Virus record (IMG/VR): IMGVR_UViG_3300042430_000659
Location: 1 to 34,239 of that record
Length of the DNA stretch: 34,239 bases
Source of the DNA: a virus
Direction: 5' to 3' (one strand)
The position numbers were made by a program, and so were the translations under genes. Below are positions 17,603 through 25,901 of the stretch, piece by piece; the stretch's first letter is position 1, and every line of letters starts with the position of its first letter. Below the pieces are notes generated by a model. That model was not told the DNA's origin, searched no databases, and saw only the letters and a list, made by a program, of their open reading frames with translations.

Positions 17603-17997
17603 TGAATACTAATTCTTTATTCAAAATAAATGGAACATTTATTACAGAGCATGGAAGAAAGCTGTCTATAACCGAAGAGATTGCGGCTAATGATGTTGAT
17701 CTTGCATCTGGTCATAGAAGAAGATTCTTCACAACTAATAAGAGATCATTTCAAATAACTTGGTCGTATCTTCCAGACAAAGTTGATAAATCAGTTGACA
17801 GTAAAGCTGGCAGGACTTTTTTGTTTAACTTGGCAAATACATCTTCAACGGCTTCTGTCCAAGTTGAGCTTGAACCGAACGCTGGTCTTACGGAATACAC
17901 CTGCTATGTTGACTCCTATAGCGAATCGGTTATTAGAAGAGATTTAAAAACTGGTTGTACTTATTATGATGTCTCATTGACATTGAAGGAGCGCTAA
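17602..17997 (+). CDS. Tail-tip protein, short paralogue
   Basis: The 131-residue product overlaps the tape measure stop by one base (TAATG). It occupies the distal-tail-protein position straight after the tape measure. The sequence is beta-rich, with RRRFFTTNKRSFQITWSYLP near residue 38 and SESVIRRDLKTGCTYYDVSL at the C-terminus. The same pattern recurs in the last ~130 residues of the next gene, so the two are paralogues from a tandem duplication. It probably forms part of the ring joining the tail tube to the tip. That role is inferred from order, not from a recognised domain. Confidence 0.7.
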   Translation: MNTNSLFKINGTFITEHGRKLSITEEIAANDVDLASGHRRRFFTTNKRSFQITWSYLPDKVDKSVDSKAGRTFLFNLANTSSTASVQVELEPNAGLTEYTCYVDSYSESVIRRDLKTGCTYYDVSLTLKER

Positions 17998-17999
17998 AC

Positions 18000-19082
18000 A
18001 TGGCAGACAGTTTCTATAGTTTTAGCGAACCTCTTAATAGTGGTGTAGATTTCTTTACTGCTGATGATGTTGAAGCAGTATCTATTGCGGTAGCTGGTGA
18101 TATTAGCGTTACAGTTAATGCAATAAGATTGTTATCTATTTCGGCAAATTTATCTGCTGATGCAACGGCAACAGTTGCCGCTACAAGAATGGTTCTTGCT
18201 TCGGCAAATATTTCTGACTTACTATCAGCAACTGCAACCGTTGGCACAAATATTAGGGAAGGGGCGTTAATTGTTATTAGTGCAACTTCTTCACTAACTG
18301 CGTCAAGTACAAAAATAGCATATGCTTCATCTGCAATAAATTGCACAACAAGTGTTGCGGCGTTAGCAGTGAAAACAGCACTGGCTGTATCTGCAATAAG
18401 CTCGGCGGCTTCAATTGTTACATCTATGGTAAAAACAGCTCGTGGTGCCGCTAATGTGGTTGTATCGTCTAATTTATCTGCAATACCAAGGAAGATAATC
18501 TTTGCGTCTACTGCGTTAAGTTCAAATGTATCGTTGTCAGTTGCTGGTAAACTAATTCTAATAACAATCAAGATAGTCCTGCAGAATGTGGGGTCAGTAT
18601 CTGCTACAGCAGTAAAGTTTGCTACATCGGCAATTGCTGGGATTGTAAATATTGATGATTCATTAATTAGAACTTTCCTTTTGCTGGACGAGTCCCCGAT
18701 AACCAATCATAATAGAACTATTGATATGAGTGTTGAGCCGATCTTTACTGAAGTAAAGAACTGGAATAACCGATCCAGTAGATACTATAAGTCTTCATCT
18801 AGGGCTGCAAGAAGGACTTTTAATTTGTCATGGTCTTGGCTCCCTAATTCCAACTCATCAACTGTTGATGGCAAAAAAGGTCGGGACTTTATAAAGGATA
18901 TAGCATCCGACCCCAGATCGCATGTTCTTAAAATAATAAATTTAGATGATTCTGGGACAACTCCATACACTGAAACGAGTTATAATGTATTAGTGAAAGA
19001 TTATAGCGAAACTTTAATCAGAAGAGATATTGAAAATGGTGTGTATTTTTGGGATTGTTCAATAAGTTTAGAGGAAGTTTAA
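18000..19082 (+). CDS. Tail-tip protein with ~20-residue repeat array
   Basis: The 360-residue product has GGAG at 17988-17991 as ribosome binding site and lies two bases after its paralogue. About residues 20-220 form an array of eight or nine degenerate repeats of 19-22 residues, almost all Ala, Ser, Thr, Val and Ile. Most repeats are marked by one Lys or Arg (starts such as KIAYASSAINC, KTALAVSAISS, RKIIFASTALSS). This looks like a stacked beta structure. The last ~130 residues (FNLSWSWLP, GRDFIKDIA, DYSETLIRRDIENGVYFWDC) match the preceding protein. It is thus a tip module with an inserted or fused repetitive domain, which could project or span. No enzyme motif is visible. Confidence 0.75.
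   Translation: MADSFYSFSEPLNSGVDFFTADDVEAVSIAVAGDISVTVNAIRLLSISANLSADATATVAATRMVLASANISDLLSATATVGTNIREGALIVISATSSLTASSTKIAYASSAINCTTSVAALAVKTALAVSAISSAASIVTSMVKTARGAANVVVSSNLSAIPRKIIFASTALSSNVSLSVAGKLILITIKIVLQNVGSVSATAVKFATSAIAGIVNIDDSLIRTFLLLDESPITNHNRTIDMSVEPIFTEVKNWNNRSSRYYKSSSRAARRTFNLSWSWLPNSNSSTVDGKKGRDFIKDIASDPRSHVLKIINLDDSGTTPYTETSYNVLVKDYSETLIRRDIENGVYFWDCSISLEEV
18060..18660 (+). repeat. Array of degenerate ~60-base coding repeats
   Basis: Eight or nine in-frame units of about 57-66 bases each encode a Lys/Arg followed by strand-forming Ala/Ser/Thr/Val residues. The units are clear at protein level but strongly diverged in DNA, so the array is old. Confidence 0.65.
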
Positions 19083-22000
19083 ATGCTCCAATACGGCTTA
19101 TATGACAAACAAATTTCAGACTCTTTTAACTCCGCTTCATCTGCGATTTCTCAAAGAATCAAACCACTCATCCTAGTTGATTGGCTGGACAGCAGGCATA
19201 TTGAAAAAAACGCTAATGTTGAAATTGCTTCAAGTAATTATACTGTCTCGCAACTAAGTAATGCAACTGTAATTCTTAATGCTACAGGGATGCTATCCAA
19301 TGGAAGATCTCTATCAAATAAAGAAGTGCAGTTTAATCAGTCTAGGCAGAGGGATTTTTATTTTACTCCAAATGAGTCAATTAATGGCATAGAACGCCAG
19401 TCATTTACATGGGGTGTGTGTGATGCAAAAGATATTAATGGCAAAGTAATCACAGCAAATGGTCAATGGCATTGTCTTCCAGCAAATAAGGATGATAATT
19501 ACGAATTTGGATATCAGTCATCAACCAAAAGTTTGTCAAATACCCATGCTACGCTTAATGGATACGGGTTTACTGATCCAGTTATTTTGACATATGTTTT
19601 TACAGAGCGTAAAGTCAATCTATTAAAAATTATAACATCTGAATATAATGGTCAAATTAAATCATATAATATTAAAGCATATAATCAAACAGTAAACTTA
19701 ATATACAATGAGGATGCAGAAATACCAGACGAATTATATTATCACGAGCATTTTCTTGAAGGGGTAACTTCAAATGATATTAATAAAATTGTCTTAACTA
19801 TTTATACGACAAAGAACCCCCTAGATTACGCAAGGGTAAACGAAGTATCTCCAATATACCAGGTTGATATGACTGACTATGTTATTGACTCTGGTGTTTC
19901 TAAGGTGAGAGATGTCCATGAAACCAGTTTGCCAATTGCTGGAACTGGAAGCTCAACAGCATCATTAAGCTTTGATAATACAGAAAAGGATTTTAATTTA
20001 TTCAATTCCTCGTCTTCATTTGGCAAATATATGAAAAAAGATATCAGGGTTCATATTTATGCTGGATGGGAGATTCATCCATCAACAAATGTCGTGGTTA
20101 ATGCAGTCCTCTCAAATACAATAACTAGTTCCTCCACAGTCTGGAGTGTCAACAGCGTTGCAGGCTTCCCTGCAGGCGGTGGTAATAATGATTATATTTT
20201 AACTATTGATGATGGAACAATAAATAAAGAAAGAGTATTGGCTAGGAAAGGTACTGGAAACTCATTTGATGTGATCCAGCGAGGCTACGGCGGAACTATC
20301 GGTAGAGCTCATACCGCTGGCGCTGCCATAGTTTTTGATATATTTGAATATGTTCCGTATGGGGTGTTTTATGTTGACGAATGGCAGGGCTCCTCATCTA
20401 GCATGGTTGTTAGCGCATCACTTACCGACAGAAGTAAGTTCGGTAATGAAAAAATGGTGACTAAAGGTTTCTTACTTCAGGAATCTACAGTCGCAGAAGC
20501 GGTAGAACATTTATTATTAATGACAAATTATCCAAGAGCTGACATAGAATACTTATTGAATCCTAGAAAAACATCTGTAAAAGATGGGGCTATTTTGCAT
20601 TTGGGTTTTGATGAGAAAAGCGTAGACAGAGCTAGTTCTGCAAGAATTGTTTCTACATCGCTACGGGCTCGCTTTGTTGAAATACCAGATACAGATCTTA
20701 ATTCGGTCAGGGATATTAAGCTTGATGCTAATGATCGCAATTTATCAACATATGAAAAAGCTTTGGATATCAGGGGCTACATAGCTCCATCTTTAACGAC
20801 AACTACAAAGCAAATATCAACAAGCAATACTTATGCGTTGAGATATACATCTGGTCAATTTACATCAATAGCCAACACGGTGGTTGATAGTTACTTCAAT
20901 GGAGTTTTTGATGGCTACTATGTTCCAGACCAAACTGGTAATAGAGCTATTGTTATTGATATTAATAAAGGCGGAGTTCGTGTTTATTTAAACAAAGAAA
21001 AAATTATTGATAAATGGTATGTCGTTGATTCTGGGTCAAACGCAGAAGTTGTAATTTCATCAGACGAGTATTATTTAACGGCAGGTCAACCTTACGAATT
21101 GAGAATTGAATTCTTTACAGAGCAAAAGATTACAGGTGAATTGTTTACAATATCGTTGAGTACAGAATATAACAGTACATTGTCTTATGTTGCTGCTTCA
21201 GAATGTTACTCAATGGTTGCCAACGATAAAATTGGTGTTAAAAGTGAAACATCTTATTTAACATTTTCATCTAATTCATGGACTCCTACTGCGAATGTCA
21301 ATATAATTGAAAGGTCTGCAAGAAGGAATGATGCGATATATATTGGGAGTGTGAAAATATCAGAGCCATCTGGTGTTGTCTCTGATAAAGATAGCCGAAG
21401 CATTTTACTTGAATCAAATTCATATCTACGGCTTCCTTACCATTCTTCTTATGATTTCTCAAACACATCAAGTTCAATCCACACTGGTGAATTCTCAATA
21501 GAGATGTTTGCTAAATTTAACGCTGGATCTTTTTCTTCCGATGGTGAGTATGTAAGTAATTGGAATAATTCATCATCAACATCTGGGTTTGAATTTTTCA
21601 ATAACTCATCAGGTAATGGGTTTAAAATTAAGACTTTAGCGGCAAACTCAGTTGTTATGACAGAAACTGTCTCTTCCAACACTGCTCTTTCCAATAGTTC
21701 ATTCAGCCATGTCGCTGTTACTTATGAGCCTGGGGAGCTTAAGTATTTTATCAACGGTGTATTGAAAGATACAGAGGTGATAGAGGGGACTCCTATCTCA
21801 TGGGCATCAAAGAGTTTAACATTTGGCGGAAGAGGGGCAACATTTGCGGCTGGAGTAGAGTCACCACCTGCAAGCATTAGAAGTTTATGTTTAGATGAGT
21901 TTATTTTATACAATAATTGTTTGTCCGAGGCGGATGTTCTAAATCATTACATAGAAACACAAATGCAACCAGCTCAAGTCATGCCGTTTATCTATGGTAA

Positions 22001-23093
22001 TGATGCAACTGTTCAATCAATAATAGACGATATCAGCCTAGCCGATCTTGGTCGTTTCTATATTGACGAAAGAGAGATTGCTAGATACGAGCATTACAAT
22101 AGATTCTTTGAATCATCTATTGATCAACATGCCAACACTCAGCACACACTTAACGATTCAACAAATATAATTGAAGCAAGTTACAATGTTCAATTGCAAA
22201 CAAATAAGGTTGTTATTAAAGTTAGCGGTATTGCAAATAATTTAATTTTTAAACAAGGATTGTGGCGAGCAGAAGACCCTACTACACTGGGAGTGACATC
22301 GCTCTCGTCAAACATATCTAATTCTTCCACCAGTATGAATGTGACATCAACAGATAGCCCATTCTTTCCAAAATCTGGTTATTTGATGATTGACGATGAG
22401 ATTGTAAAGTATAGTAACACATCAAGTAATTCATTTATAACAATGGAGAGAGCGCAATTTGACACTCCTGCCGCTTCACATACATCGGGGGCTTTAGTTC
22501 GTGAAGTGAAAAACTATGACTTATTGTTTGATAAAGCCCCAGCTTTTAAAGTTGAAAACCCCTTAATTACAAACTTAAGTTTGACTAAGCCAGCAAAGAT
22601 AGATTTAATTAAATATAATCCAACACCATTTGGTGCTAAATTGATTCTTGCTGCTTCAAATAATGTGGTTTCTGGAGAAATCGTTTATGTTGAAGGTAAA
22701 AACCCACTTACCGATGAAGCCCACTTTGCCTCTATAGCTGGAATACCAGTGGTTGTAACAGACAAGACTGGGGATGTTAAAGAAAAGAAAGCTACTCTTG
22801 ATGATAATATCAGGAGATATGGTCTAAAAGAAGTAATCATAGAAAACCAATTCATTACTGACCTAGATTACGCTCAATCTTTGGCTACTTTTATAATAAA
22901 CAAAATGAGCGAGCCAGTCCCTGTACTTAATTTGACCATAATGCCTTTGCCTAAATTACAGCTTGGAGATAGAATAAGAATATCCTCAATGGATTCATTT
23001 GATATAATAGATGGAGACTATTGGGTTATTAGTGCTGACTTTTCCTTTAATGGCGGAGCAACACAATCAATAGTTGCAAGGAAGGTCGTGTAA
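19083..23093 (+). CDS. Tail hub/adhesin protein with PA14-like and LamG-like domains
   Basis: The 1336-residue protein begins directly after the previous stop, with GAGGAAG as ribosome binding site. Residues ~598-707 resemble a PA14 domain (FDGYYVPDQTGNRAIV, GGVRVYLNKEKIIDKW), and ~772-960 a LamG/concanavalin-type domain (GEFSIEMFAKFN, HVAVTYEPGELKYFINGVL, LDEFILYNNCLSEADV). Both folds commonly bind carbohydrate, suggesting surface-glycan recognition. A module with DGTINKERVLARKG at ~340-418 recurs near 1068-1141 (DDEIVKYSNTSS). The C-terminus (LQLGDRIRISS, DGDYWVISADFSF) resembles actinophage minor tail proteins. The whole is probably the central tip and receptor-binding protein. Function is inferred from domains and order. 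Confidence 0.8.
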   Translation: MLQYGLYDKQISDSFNSASSAISQRIKPLILVDWLDSRHIEKNANVEIASSNYTVSQLSNATVILNATGMLSNGRSLSNKEVQFNQSRQRDFYFTPNESINGIERQSFTWGVCDAKDINGKVITANGQWHCLPANKDDNYEFGYQSSTKSLSNTHATLNGYGFTDPVILTYVFTERKVNLLKIITSEYNGQIKSYNIKAYNQTVNLIYNEDAEIPDELYYHEHFLEGVTSNDINKIVLTIYTTKNPLDYARVNEVSPIYQVDMTDYVIDSGVSKVRDVHETSLPIAGTGSSTASLSFDNTEKDFNLFNSSSSFGKYMKKDIRVHIYAGWEIHPSTNVVVNAVLSNTITSSSTVWSVNSVAGFPAGGGNNDYILTIDDGTINKERVLARKGTGNSFDVIQRGYGGTIGRAHTAGAAIVFDIFEYVPYGVFYVDEWQGSSSSMVVSASLTDRSKFGNEKMVTKGFLLQESTVAEAVEHLLLMTNYPRADIEYLLNPRKTSVKDGAILHLGFDEKSVDRASSARIVSTSLRARFVEIPDTDLNSVRDIKLDANDRNLSTYEKALDIRGYIAPSLTTTTKQISTSNTYALRYTSGQFTSIANTVVDSYFNGVFDGYYVPDQTGNRAIVIDINKGGVRVYLNKEKIIDKWYVVDSGSNAEVVISSDEYYLTAGQPYELRIEFFTEQKITGELFTISLSTEYNSTLSYVAASECYSMVANDKIGVKSETSYLTFSSNSWTPTANVNIIERSARRNDAIYIGSVKISEPSGVVSDKDSRSILLESNSYLRLPYHSSYDFSNTSSSIHTGEFSIEMFAKFNAGSFSSDGEYVSNWNNSSSTSGFEFFNNSSGNGFKIKTLAANSVVMTETVSSNTALSNSSFSHVAVTYEPGELKYFINGVLKDTEVIEGTPISWASKSLTFGGRGATFAAGVESPPASIRSLCLDEFILYNNCLSEADVLNHYIETQMQPAQVMPFIYGNDATVQSIIDDISLADLGRFYIDEREIARYEHYNRFFESSIDQHANTQHTLNDSTNIIEASYNVQLQTNKVVIKVSGIANNLIFKQGLWRAEDPTTLGVTSLSSNISNSSTSMNVTSTDSPFFPKSGYLMIDDEIVKYSNTSSNSFITMERAQFDTPAASHTSGALVREVKNYDLLFDKAPAFKVENPLITNLSLTKPAKIDLIKYNPTPFGAKLILAASNNVVSGEIVYVEGKNPLTDEAHFASIAGIPVVVTDKTGDVKEKKATLDDNIRRYGLKEVIIENQFITDLDYAQSLATFIINKMSEPVPVLNLTIMPLPKLQLGDRIRISSMDSFDIIDGDYWVISADFSFNGGATQSIVARKVV

Positions 23094-24712
23094 TGGCTTA
23101 TTCAAGAGGGGTTTCGGAAGGCTCTATACTTTTCTATAGTGGTGGTCATAATCATAATGGAACATCTTCTGCGTTAATAGCTACTGAAGCCTATTCCATT
23201 TACGATTTTATTGTTGGATTTGCTGGGTCAAATGAAAGACAAATAAAACAACAAAATAATTTTAATAATTTAAAAACTGTTATTTCAAATGTTATTAAAA
23301 CAGATGTGCTTGGTCCAAGTGGAATTCGTTTATCTCCTAACTCAATTGAGACAATCCATATAGTAACGGGAGCTATCACCGCAGAAGAATTATCTGCAAA
23401 CCTTGTTCTGGTTAACAATGTGATCAGAAGTAATAACTTTGATGGAACAATTGAAGCTAACGGCGTTATTTCGGGGCAGGGGTCATTAGGCTGGGCTATA
23501 ACTAGTGCTGGTAATGCTGTGTTCTCAAATACTTCAATTAGAGGAACTATTACGGCTGATTCTCTCACCACCCCAGGTGTTAATATTAGCAATGCTGGTA
23601 ATCTAACTGCCAATAATTTTGCACTGTATTCCAACGGTCAAATTCAAAATGGTAATTTTAGTGTTAGCGCAGCTGGAGTTTTATCCGCAACTGGCGCAAC
23701 TATTTCAGGAACTGTAACTGCATCTTCAGTTAGCACTCCAGGCATTGCTATTAGCAATACTGGAGCAATATCTAGTACCAACTTTAATGTAACTGCTGGG
23801 GGGAATATAACAGCAACAGGTGCAAATATCAGTGGAACAATTAACGCCTCTGGTGGAACATTTAGTGGATCAATCACTGCAAATGGAACAATTTCTGGTG
23901 GAACAATTTCTGGTGCAACAATTACTGCTGGCTCCACCTCCCTCTATAGTAATGGTCAAATCACCAACGGTAATTTCAGTGTCAGTTCAGCTGGAGATTT
24001 ATCCGCAACTGGTGCAACTATAACAGGAATTCTTAGTGCTGAAACTGGCAGTAGAATTGGTAACTTTTATTTTAATAACTTTGGGTTAACAAATGGTTCT
24101 GGTCCTGGTTTGAGCGGTGAAATGCAATTAGATACATTTAATAACATTATCTATGCCCCATTTTTCAAAGCATCTGACGGACAAAATAAGACTGAAATTA
24201 AAATGGGTGTTATAGAAATGGATAGATGGGGGGTGGGCGGTCCAGCACAAATTCGTTTTAACCGTGAAAGGATAAGTCCTAACAACGAAAGATATCTAGC
24301 CTTCGCCTTAGCAGGCTACCAATCAGGTAATGTAATCGGTTCTATAAATCAGACTAGTGCAACTGGTGTCAACTATCTGACCACTTCGGATAGCAGGCTA
24401 AAAATCAATGTAGATAAACCTTACGATGCTATTGTCGTAATTAATACCTTGATACCTAGATTGTATAAATGGAGTTTAGATGATGAAGGTAATGAGCATC
24501 TTGGGTTTTTTGCTCAAGAGCTTTACGAGGTCTACCCTGATGCAGTCGGTGTGGGGATAGACGCTTCAGAGCAAGATATTGACCTAGTGAGGGAGGACCC
24601 TTGGGGTATTGACTATTCAAAAATTACACCTCTTTTGACTAAAGCTATCCAAGAACTCTGTATAAAAGTAGAAGTTTTAGAACAAAAAGTGGTGGAGTTA
24701 GAAAGTAACTAA
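23093..24712 (+). CDS. Tail fibre with C-terminal S74 autocleaving chaperone
   Basis: This 539-residue protein overlaps the previous stop by one base. An N-terminal anchor with SGGHNHNGTSSALI is followed, after ~residue 120, by a Gly/Ser/Thr/Asn-rich beta-helical shaft of repeats such as SATGATISGTVTASSV. The last ~110 residues are the intramolecular chaperone of the peptidase S74/endosialidase family. They include S432-D-S-R-L-K437, with the conserved Ser-Lys pair, then HLGFFAQELYEVYPDAV, WGIDYSKITPLLTKAIQEL and a final coiled coil. In this family the chaperone directs trimer folding and then cuts itself off just before the Ser. The mature fibre would therefore end near residue 431. Confidence 0.85.
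   Translation: MAYSRGVSEGSILFYSGGHNHNGTSSALIATEAYSIYDFIVGFAGSNERQIKQQNNFNNLKTVISNVIKTDVLGPSGIRLSPNSIETIHIVTGAITAEELSANLVLVNNVIRSNNFDGTIEANGVISGQGSLGWAITSAGNAVFSNTSIRGTITADSLTTPGVNISNAGNLTANNFALYSNGQIQNGNFSVSAAGVLSATGATISGTVTASSVSTPGIAISNTGAISSTNFNVTAGGNITATGANISGTINASGGTFSGSITANGTISGGTISGATITAGSTSLYSNGQITNGNFSVSSAGDLSATGATITGILSAETGSRIGNFYFNNFGLTNGSGPGLSGEMQLDTFNNIIYAPFFKASDGQNKTEIKMGVIEMDRWGVGGPAQIRFNRERISPNNERYLAFALAGYQSGNVIGSINQTSATGVNYLTTSDSRLKINVDKPYDAIVVINTLIPRLYKWSLDDEGNEHLGFFAQELYEVYPDAVGVGIDASEQDIDLVREDPWGIDYSKITPLLTKAIQELCIKVEVLEQKVVELESN
23624..24028 (+). repeat. Duplicated 87-base shaft segment in fibre gene
   Basis: Bases 23624-23710 and 23942-24028 encode two nearly identical 29-residue segments (LYSNGQI..NGNFSVS, SATGATI.G), 318 bases apart. 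Differences are mainly silent. The shaft has grown by internal duplication. Confidence 0.8.
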
Positions 24713-24768
24713 TAGCTGTACTATATATGGTTAAGCTTTATATAATACATACGACAACAGAAATGAGG

Positions 24769-24774
24769 TATAAT
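24769..24774 (+). promoter_or_regulatory. Putative -10 box of a leaderless promoter
   Basis: A perfect TATAAT lies 6 bases before the ATG at 24781 in a 68-base AT-rich gap. The start point would fall on or beside the ATG. GAGG at 24766-24769 is too far upstream to be a good ribosome binding site and merges with the box. Confidence 0.5.
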
Positions 24775-24780
24775 AGATAA

Positions 24781-25446
24781 ATGGCTTACGAGAACTATAC
24801 ATTTGTATCATGGACAGACGGAACACCTTTGAGCTCAGACAGGCTTGCTCAAATGTCAATGAATCTAGAGCAGATTCGTGACGCAAACGACTCCAAACCA
24901 GCAGGTGTTCTTGAGTTTATTGAATTAACAACGGGTAATGTTGTTTCTAATATTTCAAACACGGACACTGAAATTTTAGCCCTTACAAACCCAGTCGGGG
25001 ATGCTGATAAGAGAGTTACCATTGACTCCAATAGATACTATAAAGTTACTTGCGTTTTCCCAGGGTTTACGGTTCTAGGCAAGGGCGCAGAGGATTGCCG
25101 TTTGACATTAAAGATATTCAACGCCGTGCAAGCTGGTTATAGCGCAACTAGTCCAGTAATGGAGTGGAATTTTACCCCATCACCACATATTTTTTACAAT
25201 ACAGCAGCAAATGCTAATGTCGCTACCAGTGGTGCAACATTTAAGCAAGATAATGGAAGAATTGGTGCTGGGACATATTCAATATATCTTGAAAGTGGTG
25301 CTGGCTTAAATGCTAATTCATTTTCTGCATCTGTATCTCGCATATTTGGAACATCTGGAGCAACTAATGCTCCACAAATTAGTGTAAACCCAACCTCAAC
25401 TGAGAAGTTGCAATTAATAGTTGAAGATGTTGGCGCTAGCGTCTAA
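24781..25446 (+). CDS. Minor tail / adhesin-type structural protein
   Basis: The 221-residue product starts MAYENYTFVSWTDGTPLSSD, then RLAQMSMNLEQIRD. This opening (W-x-D-G-T-P-L-S-x-x-R-L-x-Q-M) is familiar from structural proteins encoded near the end of actinophage tail operons. The rest is beta-rich and ends in a strand (EKLQLIVEDVGASV), compatible with a jelly-roll-like head. It has no Shine-Dalgarno sequence and starts 6 bases after a TATAAT box, so it probably has its own leaderless transcript. It could be an accessory receptor-binding or decoration protein. No catalytic motif is visible. Confidence 0.65.
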   Translation: MAYENYTFVSWTDGTPLSSDRLAQMSMNLEQIRDANDSKPAGVLEFIELTTGNVVSNISNTDTEILALTNPVGDADKRVTIDSNRYYKVTCVFPGFTVLGKGAEDCRLTLKIFNAVQAGYSATSPVMEWNFTPSPHIFYNTAANANVATSGATFKQDNGRIGAGTYSIYLESGAGLNANSFSASVSRIFGTSGATNAPQISVNPTSTEKLQLIVEDVGASV

Positions 25447-25448
25447 CC

Positions 25449-25871
25449 GTGGGTGAGCTAGCTTCTAAACGGCAAGACATAGCTTGGTCACTAAGAGTTG
25501 TTTCTGGTGAACATAATCCTAATTATGGCGGCGGCAAGTATATAGATGACAAAGGTTATGTACGGATATTAAACCCAGATCACCCATTTAGCATTAAAGG
25601 TTATGTGTACGAGCATAGATCGGTGTTTGAGCAATATTTAAATAGATTACTGCAACCGTGGGAAACTGTTCACCATATTAATGAAATTAAGGCAGATAAT
25701 CGTGTTACCAATTTGTTCTTGTGTACAGTTGCAGAGCATAGTGCTGTTCATAGAGAAGGTAAGAAACCAACAGAAGGTCATCGTGAAAAGATGAGAGTTA
25801 ATATGCAAAAAAGAAATAAAGAGGCTCGTGAGAGCAAAAAAGAAATTATAAAAAATCTTAAATTGCAATAA
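25449..25871 (+). CDS. HNH homing-type endonuclease
   Basis: The 140-residue product begins at GTG 25449, two bases after the previous stop. It carries an HNH nuclease core: YEHRSVFEQYLNRLLQPWE, then H75-H76-I-N, D83-N84-R85, N88-L and E96-H97 with a following His. The N-terminal NPNYGGGKYIDDKGYVRI is the strand pair that precedes the core in many free-standing phage HNH proteins. The C-terminus (~105-140) is a Lys/Arg-rich helix likely to bind DNA. It sits at the junction between virion and replication genes, typical of a mobile intron-less homing endonuclease. Its target cannot be told from the sequence. Confidence 0.85.
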   Translation: MGELASKRQDIAWSLRVVSGEHNPNYGGGKYIDDKGYVRILNPDHPFSIKGYVYEHRSVFEQYLNRLLQPWETVHHINEIKADNRVTNLFLCTVAEHSAVHREGKKPTEGHREKMRVNMQKRNKEARESKKEIIKNLKLQ

Positions 25872-25888
25872 TTCTGTTTCAAATAGTG

Positions 25889-25894
25889 TACAAT
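25889..25894 (+). promoter_or_regulatory. Putative -10 box heading the replication operon
   Basis: TACAAT lies 7 bases before the ATG at 25902, with no Shine-Dalgarno sequence between. It is the only promoter-like element I see before the block of genes that ends at the terminator 31377-31406. A TTGCAA at 25863-25868 is 20 bases upstream, a poor -35 spacing. Confidence 0.45.
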
Positions 25895-25901
25895 TAACCT
25901 T

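Noticed and set aside
18014-18706. Open frame on the - strand opposite the Ala/Ser/Thr/Val repeat array (230 residues)
   Set aside because: It is a shadow of the repetitive sense codons (GCN, ACN, TCN); the repeat pattern is periodic in the sense frame.
24716-24752. AT-rich imperfect inverted repeat after the tail fibre gene, considered as a terminator
   Set aside because: The stem has a mismatch and is nearly all A-T, and there is no T-run after it.
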